NCBI GenBank assembly: GCA_030425715.1
Contig: JAUIAA010000005.1
Coordinates: forward strand, 1 to 20,286
Source of the DNA: Bacteroidia bacterium
Lineage (GTDB): Bacteria > Bacteroidota > Bacteroidia > Flavobacteriales > Flavobacteriaceae
DNA length: 20,286 nucleotides
Direction of reading: 5' to 3'
The translations under genes and the position numbers were made by a program. The notes under the pieces are model-generated. The model had not been told where the DNA came from and ran no database searches. It saw nothing but the letters and a program-made list of their open reading frames with translations. Positions within the stretch are counted from its first letter, which is position 1. The number at the start of each line of letters is the position of its first letter. This document shows, piece after piece, positions 15,012 through 20,286 of the stretch.

Positions 15012-15956
15012 TTATTTAAATGCAGATTCTGGTACTTTACCAACCCAAGCTTTTGGCTTATTTTTTTCATTAAATAATCTTAAAATTACCGCTGAAGTAT
15101 TGGTATTGTTATTGGGCTCTTCCAAAATTTTTCCTTTTTTAATTCCTGGACCAGTAAGTGCCCATGGTATTATCATTTCAGCAGGTGACATACCACCATG
15201 CCCTTTGCCAACACCACCGTGATCCGTAATCAAAATAAAGTTGGTATCCTTGTACAATTGCTTTGATTTTAAATTGTTTATTAATTTTCCAATAGCAACA
15301 TCAGCAGCTTCAATAGCAGTTATGTATTCTGGAGACATCCACTTGTGTTCATGCCCAGCATGATCTGTATGTACGGTATATAGAAAGATTAGTGTAGGGT
15401 TATTTCTATTTTTTTCTGCAAAAAGAAAAGCCTTTTCATAGTTTTCTAAATAAAGGTCATTTTCTAAAAAATTTACCTCATCTAAATATTTTTGATTGAT
15501 AGGGTGGATTAAGTTACCCCAATTATAATAGTAAGCCGTCTTGGTTTTTGGGTTGTTGTCCTTTAAAATTTTAAAAATAGAAGGGTAATACCCATCGTTG
15601 TCTTGCACCACTGGAGGTAATACTTTTTTATCTAAAGTCCATCCGTTATTATCAACGCCATGTTGCTCTGGCCCACTACCGGTTAGGTGGCTCGTCCAAT
15701 TGGGTAGAGTTACCGAAGGCATAACTGCTCTTGTGGTAAATGAAATAACGCCATTGGCCATAAGCATATCTAAATTAGGGTGTTTTGCCGTATTATAACC
15801 TTCTACACTCAAACCATCCAATCCTAAAACAATAACTCTTTTTGATTTTTTAGATTTTTTTTGACTGTAAAGTTTTGTTGGGTTAAACCCGATAAAAGAA
15901 ATAAGTAAAGTAAGAAATAAAAGTTTAGAAATACGATAGGTTTTTGAGCAAGTCAT
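15012..15956 (-). CDS. Exported type I phosphodiesterase/nucleotide pyrophosphatase-family protein
   Basis: A 314-residue alkaline-phosphatase-superfamily enzyme that should hydrolyse phosphodiester or phosphomonoester bonds outside the cytoplasm. A signal peptide is visible at 1-31 (KLLFLTLLISFIGF, likely cut before Q32). The two-metal site can be traced: Asp47 in VLGLDGLS, nucleophile Thr83 with Asn86 in PSVTLPNW, Asp198 and His202 in HTDHAGHEH, Asp245-His246 in ITDHGG, and His253 in GKGHGG. This is the order of the NPP/PF01663 family, and all residues are present. It is shorter than many NPPs (often 400 or more residues), so it is a compact form. The substrate is not predictable. It follows the metallo-hydrolase gene by 79 bases in the same direction and may share its transcript. 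Confidence 0.9.
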   Translation of the reverse strand: MTCSKTYRISKLLFLTLLISFIGFNPTKLYSQKKSKKSKRVIVLGLDGLSVEGYNTAKHPNLDMLMANGVISFTTRAVMPSVTLPNWTSHLTGSGPEQHGVDNNGWTLDKKVLPPVVQDNDGYYPSIFKILKDNNPKTKTAYYYNWGNLIHPINQKYLDEVNFLENDLYLENYEKAFLFAEKNRNNPTLIFLYTVHTDHAGHEHKWMSPEYITAIEAADVAIGKLINNLKSKQLYKDTNFILITDHGGVGKGHGGMSPAEMIIPWALTGPGIKKGKILEEPNNNTNTSAVILRLFNEKNKPKAWVGKVPESAFK

Positions 15957-16035
15957 ACAGTTTTTTTTGAAGGGCTATTAAATGAAAGTTGTATAAAATT
16001 AGTTTTTTTAGGTGAAATAAAAGTAGAAAGCGATA

Positions 16036-16980
16036 CTATAGCTCAAATTTCTGAAGCCTATTTGCCAAATGAAATCCGTTTTGCAAAACATTTTTATGTG
16101 CATCGCTATTTTTTTGCAATATTGGATTGGTATGGTTAAAATGAATAAAATAGACTTTATTTTTATCCTTTTGGTGCATGCTTTTAAAAAGTTCCATACT
16201 TTCTATAATAAACGGATGAGGGATTTCCGATATGTCGCGATGGTTAAGTTCTTTGCCCGAATAAAAAGTAGCATCAATAAAGACATAATCAACTTTAGAA
16301 ATTTCAGCAATAATATTTTTATTCCATTTTTCCCATTTGTCAATATCTGGAATAAAAAGTGCGGTTTTATTTGGCCCGATAATTTTATATCCAACGGTTT
16401 CTGAATACTCATCACGATGAGGAACCGTAAACGGGATTACACTAATATTTGGAGTTAGGCTTTCTTCTTTTTCATTTTCTAGTGGTACTAAGTGTATGTT
16501 TTTTGTATGCACCAACTGACTCCATGGACCATTTTTTTCGAGAAATATTTTCATTTTAGGCATCACATACACAGGAATCTGTTTTGCATTCACTGCTTCT
16601 TTACCAAAATACATCAATCCCGTATAGTGCCCTATATGCGCATGGGTTATAAAAATGCCATCAGGAATTTCTTTATCGCTAAAATCAGTATAATTTTTTA
16701 AATCTTTTAATTGTGTGGTAATATTTGGTGTAGCCTCAAATAAATATTTTTTTTGAGCCTTCTTATCTACTACACCTAAAGCAACAACTTGTCTTTTTAA
16801 ATCTGGCTTTTCAAATAAATCTTTACAACAATCTTTTTTACAAGCAATATGTGGGGAGCCAGCATCTTGAATCGTACCTAACACTATAAGGGAAGTATTG
16901 TTGTTTTTACTTTTTTGGGCAAAATTAGAATAAGGAAATATCCATAAAAGTAGGAGTAGCATTTTTATAAACAGATTCAT
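16036..16980 (-). CDS. Exported PqqB-like metallo-beta-lactamase-fold protein
   Basis: A 314-residue MBL-fold hydrolase with a signal peptide (NLFIKMLLLLLWIFPYSNF, likely cut near residue 21), so it is periplasmic or secreted. The N-terminal IQDAGSPHIACKKDCC segment, with His44, Cys47, Cys51 and Cys52, resembles the structural metal site of PqqB-type proteins. The core metal motif reads HAHIGH (113-118), with Gly where the HxHxDH consensus has Asp. Other candidate ligands are His188 (PHRDE), Asp212 (PDIDKW), His247 and the HFNHTNP histidines (280, 283). No other PQQ biosynthesis gene is nearby, so a real role in PQQ synthesis is unlikely, and export also argues against it. The gene starts 75 bases after the cyclase gene. 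Confidence 0.85.
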   Translation of the reverse strand: MNLFIKMLLLLLWIFPYSNFAQKSKNNNTSLIVLGTIQDAGSPHIACKKDCCKDLFEKPDLKRQVVALGVVDKKAQKKYLFEATPNITTQLKDLKNYTDFSDKEIPDGIFITHAHIGHYTGLMYFGKEAVNAKQIPVYVMPKMKIFLEKNGPWSQLVHTKNIHLVPLENEKEESLTPNISVIPFTVPHRDEYSETVGYKIIGPNKTALFIPDIDKWEKWNKNIIAEISKVDYVFIDATFYSGKELNHRDISEIPHPFIIESMELFKSMHQKDKNKVYFIHFNHTNPILQKNSDAHKNVLQNGFHLANRLQKFEL

Positions 16981-17055
16981 CTTTCGAGTTATTTTAATGG
17001 ATACTTAGAAATATTAATAATTGATGTGTTAGCCTAGCCTGTATATCGATTTGAT

Positions 17056-18099
17056 TTAGCTTAGCACTTCATAAACCACTACCGGCAATTTTTTATTTTT
17101 CATCGCTATTTCACCAACTTTGTTACAATTAAATGAATCTTTAATTTTATTGAAATTATTTTCTGTAATTAAAATTTGGCCATACCCTGCCGCCGATTGC
17201 AATCTGGATGCAATATTTACGGCATCGCCAATAACGGTATAATCCAATCTTCGTAAGGTTGAGGACCCAATATTTCCCCACACCATATCACCACTATTTA
17301 CCCCAATGGATACTTCAGGTTTATAAGATTCTACCCCTAACTTGATATCCGCTTTTTCTATTGCTTTTCTAATGGCTATACAAGCTTCAATCGCTCTATC
17401 AAGATGGTATTCATCTTTAAAAGAAGCCATTACAGAATCTCCTAAAAACTTATCTACCATGCCATCGTGTTTGATAATTTCTTTTACCATAATATCAAAA
17501 TAGGCATTGAGCATGCCAACTACCTTATCTGGAGTTTCGTTTTCACTAATTGCTGTAAATCCACAAATATCTATAAAAACCACCGTACCTTCTATGGTTT
17601 CGTTGTCAAACAAAGAACTTTCCATTTCTTTACTACCCATAAAATTGATTACGTTCTCATCTACATACATACGTAAGATATTGTTTTCTTTTACAGCCTG
17701 TAAGGTCTTTTTTAATGCAGCAACATGCGAAATGGTTTTTTCAATGGTAATTTCTAAATCTTTAAAATCTATGGGTTTGGTAATAAAATCAAATGCCCCT
17801 CTATTCATGGCAATACGAATATTTTCCATATCGCCATAAGCGGAAACAATTACCGACTTAAGAATGGAATTCTGTTCATTTAATTTGCTAAGTAAGGTAA
17901 GACCATCCATTTCTGGCATGTTTATATCACTTAACACTAAATCTACATCAGTATGTTGTAATAATTGTTCTAGTGCATGCCTACCATTTTCGGCAAAAAT
18001 AAAATCGTATTCTTGTTCACGAATTTTTTTTCGAAAACGTTGTTTGATCAATATTTTTAAATCATCTTCGTCGTCAACTACTAATATTTTAGTCATCAT
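17056..18099 (-). CDS. Response regulator with class III adenylate/guanylate cyclase output
   Basis: A 347-residue soluble fusion. The receiver domain (about 3-125) has phospho-acceptor Asp58, Ser86 and Lys108. A helical linker (about 126-165) leads to a class III nucleotide cyclase domain (about 168-347). Metal-binding Asp177 (VFIDICGFT) and Asp221 (FLGDSVMA) are present, as are the Lys217/Asp286 pair typical of ATP selectivity (DKFLGD; LDYTVIGD) and the transition-state Asn295 and Arg299 (NIASRL). All catalytic residues appear intact, so phosphorylation-controlled cAMP synthesis is likely. Two Met codons begin the frame (18099 and 18096); either could start. It follows the single-domain regulator by 12 bases, and its receiver has the key residues at the same positions, which suggests a shared kinase. 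Confidence 0.94.
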   Translation of the reverse strand: MMTKILVVDDEDDLKILIKQRFRKKIREQEYDFIFAENGRHALEQLLQHTDVDLVLSDINMPEMDGLTLLSKLNEQNSILKSVIVSAYGDMENIRIAMNRGAFDFITKPIDFKDLEITIEKTISHVAALKKTLQAVKENNILRMYVDENVINFMGSKEMESSLFDNETIEGTVVFIDICGFTAISENETPDKVVGMLNAYFDIMVKEIIKHDGMVDKFLGDSVMASFKDEYHLDRAIEACIAIRKAIEKADIKLGVESYKPEVSIGVNSGDMVWGNIGSSTLRRLDYTVIGDAVNIASRLQSAAGYGQILITENNFNKIKDSFNCNKVGEIAMKNKKLPVVVYEVLS

Positions 18100-18112
18100 A
18101 ACAAGGTTTTAT

Positions 18113-18487
18113 TTAGTTCATTAGTGTTTTTACTTCGGCTTTAAGCGAATCGAAATCAATAGGTTTGGTAAAAAATTCTTTGGCACCAGATTCTTTGGCT
18201 TTTTCATAATTGGCTTCATCTCCATAGGCCGAAATCATACTAACTTTAATGTTAGGAAATTTTGTTTTTACCTTATCTAACAATTCCAATCCCGTCATAC
18301 CGGGCATATTGATATCCGAAAAGATATAGACTACATTGGGTGGGTTGCTTTCTTCTAAAATAGCTAGGGCTTCCTGACCAGAAAATGCAAAAACTAGTTC
18401 TAATCTTTTACTTTTAACTTCTTTTCTAAATTTTTGACGAAAAAGCATTTCAATGTCTTTTTCATCGTCCACTACAAGAATTCTCAT
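18113..18487 (-). CDS. Single-domain (CheY-like) response regulator
   Basis: A 124-residue receiver with no output domain: acidic pocket DDE 7-9, phospho-acceptor Asp58 in FSDINMPGMTG, Ser86 in SAYGD, and Lys108 in FFTKPIDF. It is clearly paralogous to the receiver of the cyclase gene downstream, with the same residue numbering and a shared FRQKFRKE-type first helix. The ATG overlaps the kinase stop codon (ATGA), so it is translationally coupled to the kinase. It probably competes with or relays phosphate to the cyclase receiver, or acts by protein contact. Confidence 0.94.
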   Translation of the reverse strand: MRILVVDDEKDIEMLFRQKFRKEVKSKRLELVFAFSGQEALAILEESNPPNVVYIFSDINMPGMTGLELLDKVKTKFPNIKVSMISAYGDEANYEKAKESGAKEFFTKPIDFDSLKAEVKTLMN

Positions 18488-20286
18488 GATTTTAAATTTT
18501 TAGGGGTTAATGGCAGATCTATAATAAACTGCGTGAATTCATTTTCTTTTGTTTTTACACTTATTTTTCCGTTGTGCGCTTTAATAATATCGTAAGATAA
18601 GGATAATCCTAAACCTGTTCCTTGCCCTGTGGGTTTGGTAGTGAAAAAAGGTTGAAAAATTTTATCTTTTACTTCTTTACTCATACCTAGGCCATTATCT
18701 TCTATTTGTATAACTATATGTTTGTCTTGTAATTTCGTACTAACCGATACCGTTGGTTTGTAATTACTGTTCTCATTATTTTTTGATTTTGCAGTTACTG
18801 CAAAAAACGCATTGTTAATTAGGTTTAAAAACACCCTACCTATTTCTTGAGAAACTACTTCTATTTTAGGTAAACCTTTTTCAAAATTGGTTGTAAAATC
18901 GGCATTAAAACTTTTGTCTTTGGCACGTAAACCATGGTAGGATAAGCGTAAGTATTCATCAGCTAATTGATTGATATCCACCGCTTCTTTTTTGTCAGAA
19001 CTATTTCTAGAGTGTTCTAACATTCCTTTTACAATACTACTGGCACGCTTACCATGGTGGGATATTTTTTCTAAATTTTGAATCACATCAACTGCAATTT
19101 CTTTGGCTTCTTGTGTATTGCCATCTTCCAATTCCACTTTCATTTCATCTAACAATTCCTTGCTTACATCTGAAAAATTATTGACAAAATTCAAAGGGTT
19201 TTGAATTTCGTGGGCAATACCAGCAGTAAGTTCTCCTAAACTTGCCATTTTCTCTGACTGAATTAATTGGGATTGGGTTGCCTTTAATTCGGTATATGCT
19301 TTTTCAATTTCTTTGGCTTGTTGTAATTCTTTTTCTCTAGAACGTTCTCTTTCTCTTCTAATAAGTCGTTGTCGCATGATTCGGTCAAAAACAAATAAAA
19401 ACAATCCTAAAAGTAGGGCATAAGAGGCATAGGCCCACCATGTTTTCCACCAAGGTGGAGATATAATTACTTGTATGGATTTCCCTTCTTCGTTCCAAAT
19501 ACCATATGCATTAGATGCACGAATTACAAATTCGTAGGTTCCCGGATCAAGGTTGGTATAGGAAGCATAATTCCGATTGTCGTAAACCCAATCTTTATCG
19601 TAGCCTTTTAACCAATGTGCGTATTGATTTTTTTGAGGATTGGTATAATGTAATGCTGCAAATTCAAAACTCAGGTTATTTTGATCATGGGATAATTCCA
19701 GTTTTTCAAGATCTAATATATTGTCTGTCAAAGGTGAATTATCGCCGAAATCATTAACCGAAGTATTCGAAATTAAAATATCAGAAATGATAATTTCAGG
19801 AGCAACATTATTTGCTGTAATTTTACTCAAAGCATTTAATCCGTGTTCGCCACCAAAATAAAATTTACCATCGGCAGTTCGTACCGCTGCTTGTGCTATA
19901 AAGGAATCTCCTCCCAAACCATCATCGGCATTGTAATTTATAAAGGTCACCTTGTTTAACGATTCATTTGTAACCATTTGGGAAAGGCCGCTTTGTGTTG
20001 AAATCCACATTTCACCATCATCGCCCTCCAATATAGATTCGGTAAGATTTGTAGGTAAACCATCTTCTTCTGTATACTTGGTAAACTGTTCTGTTTCTGG
20101 GTTGAATTTATTGATTCCTGTATCGCTAGTAATCCAAATCATGCCTTTTTTATCTTCAATGACATCAAAAAGATTGTTGCTGCTAATGGAGTTTTCATTA
20201 TTCGCATCGTATTCATAGCTCTTTACTATTCTAGATTCTGGATCAATTCTATTCAATCCATTTGGATCTGTTGCTACCCATATATA
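18484..20286 (-). CDS. Two-component-propeller sensor histidine kinase (5' end beyond window)
   Basis: Only the C-terminal part is present. The frame is open to the window edge and its first visible residues, YIWVATDPNGLNRIDPE, are a typical propeller repeat, so the gene continues beyond 20286. Numbering from the Leu codon at 20256: remaining propeller blades at about 1-145 (WITSDTGINKFNP, WISTQSGLSQ, FYFGGEHGLN), a Y_Y_Y beta-sandwich at about 190-266 (WLKGYDKDW, NLDPGTYEFVIRASN), one TM at about 272-290, a charged coiled coil at about 293-337, and the phospho-acceptor helix with His349 in GIAHEIQNPLNF. The ATPase domain has NLINNA (478-483), DNGLGM (520-525) and GQGTGLGLSLS. There is no receiver or DNA-binding domain at the C-terminus, unlike the classic hybrid regulators; the two regulators downstream take that role. 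Confidence 0.95.
   Translation of the reverse strand, partial: YIWVATDPNGLNRIDPESRIVKSYEYDANNENSISSNNLFDVIEDKKGMIWITSDTGINKFNPETEQFTKYTEEDGLPTNLTESILEGDDGEMWISTQSGLSQMVTNESLNKVTFINYNADDGLGGDSFIAQAAVRTADGKFYFGGEHGLNALSKITANNVAPEIIISDILISNTSVNDFGDNSPLTDNILDLEKLELSHDQNNLSFEFAALHYTNPQKNQYAHWLKGYDKDWVYDNRNYASYTNLDPGTYEFVIRASNAYGIWNEEGKSIQVIISPPWWKTWWAYASYALLLGLFLFVFDRIMRQRLIRRERERSREKELQQAKEIEKAYTELKATQSQLIQSEKMASLGELTAGIAHEIQNPLNFVNNFSDVSKELLDEMKVELEDGNTQEAKEIAVDVIQNLEKISHHGKRASSIVKGMLEHSRNSSDKKEAVDINQLADEYLRLSYHGLRAKDKSFNADFTTNFEKGLPKIEVVSQEIGRVFLNLINNAFFAVTAKSKNNENSNYKPTVSVSTKLQDKHIVIQIEDNGLGMSKEVKDKIFQPFFTTKPTGQGTGLGLSLSYDIIKAHNGKISVKTKENEFTQFIIDLPLTPKNLKS

Noticed and set aside
16036..16980. 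Calling the HxHxGH metallo-hydrolase a dead enzyme
   Set aside because: One replaced ligand leaves several candidate metal residues intact, and related proteins may carry the same motif, so loss of activity is not shown.
20254..20256. TTG codon as the start of the right-edge kinase
   Set aside because: The frame stays open to the edge, and the residues before it continue a propeller repeat (IWVATDPNG), so this is an internal leucine and the true start is outside the window.

Overview
The window looks like chromosomal DNA from a member of the Bacteroidota, most likely class Flavobacteriia. The DNA is AT-rich and starts are preceded by A/T-rich leaders rather than Shine-Dalgarno sequences. The gene families also fit: roughly 800-residue double-FtsX permeases starting MIKNYFKIAWRN, a two-component-propeller histidine kinase, and an NtrC/NtrY-type pair beside a HlyD-ABC operon. 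This assignment is inference from sequence style. No rRNA, tRNA, transposase, phage gene or CRISPR array is visible, and the longest gene-free stretch is only 202 bases (12104-12305).

Left block, minus strand (12103 down to 37): an apparent seven-gene export operon. In transcription order it encodes a membrane-anchored HlyD/MacA-type adaptor, a small exported CxxC protein, a LolD/MacB-type ABC ATPase, and four tandem paralogous FtsX/MacB-type permeases. Gaps are 10-58 bases. The four permeases fall into two sub-types in the order A-B-B-A. A strong hairpin lies 9 bases after the stop of each of the last two permeases, and the sequence identity runs from the hairpin into the coding 3' end, so it looks duplicated together with the gene end. 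No TolC-like outer-membrane gene is in the window.

Central block, plus strand (12306-15009): divergent from the operon, a sigma-54-activator response regulator overlaps its histidine kinase by 11 bases. The 202-base divergent region holds the most interesting regulatory signal. It has a perfect TTGGCACG -24-like element facing the export operon (its -12 half is imperfect) and, 50-90 bases further upstream, two TGTTCG-N8-ACA half-dyads exactly 21 bp apart. Together they suggest that the regulator switches on the operon through sigma-54 and may also control its own promoter.

Right block, minus strand (20286 down to 15012): a propeller/Y_Y_Y-type sensor kinase, cut by the window's right edge, overlaps a single-domain response regulator by an ATGA. 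That gene is followed after 12 bases by a receiver-adenylate/guanylate cyclase fusion. Next come two exported enzymes, a PqqB-like metallo-beta-lactamase-fold protein and a type I phosphodiesterase/nucleotide pyrophosphatase-family protein, whose 3' end converges on the NtrY-like kinase with a 2-base gap. The block reads as a branched signalling module (one kinase, two receivers, one of them making a cyclic nucleotide) with two secreted hydrolases behind it. Whether the hydrolases belong to the same transcription unit is uncertain.
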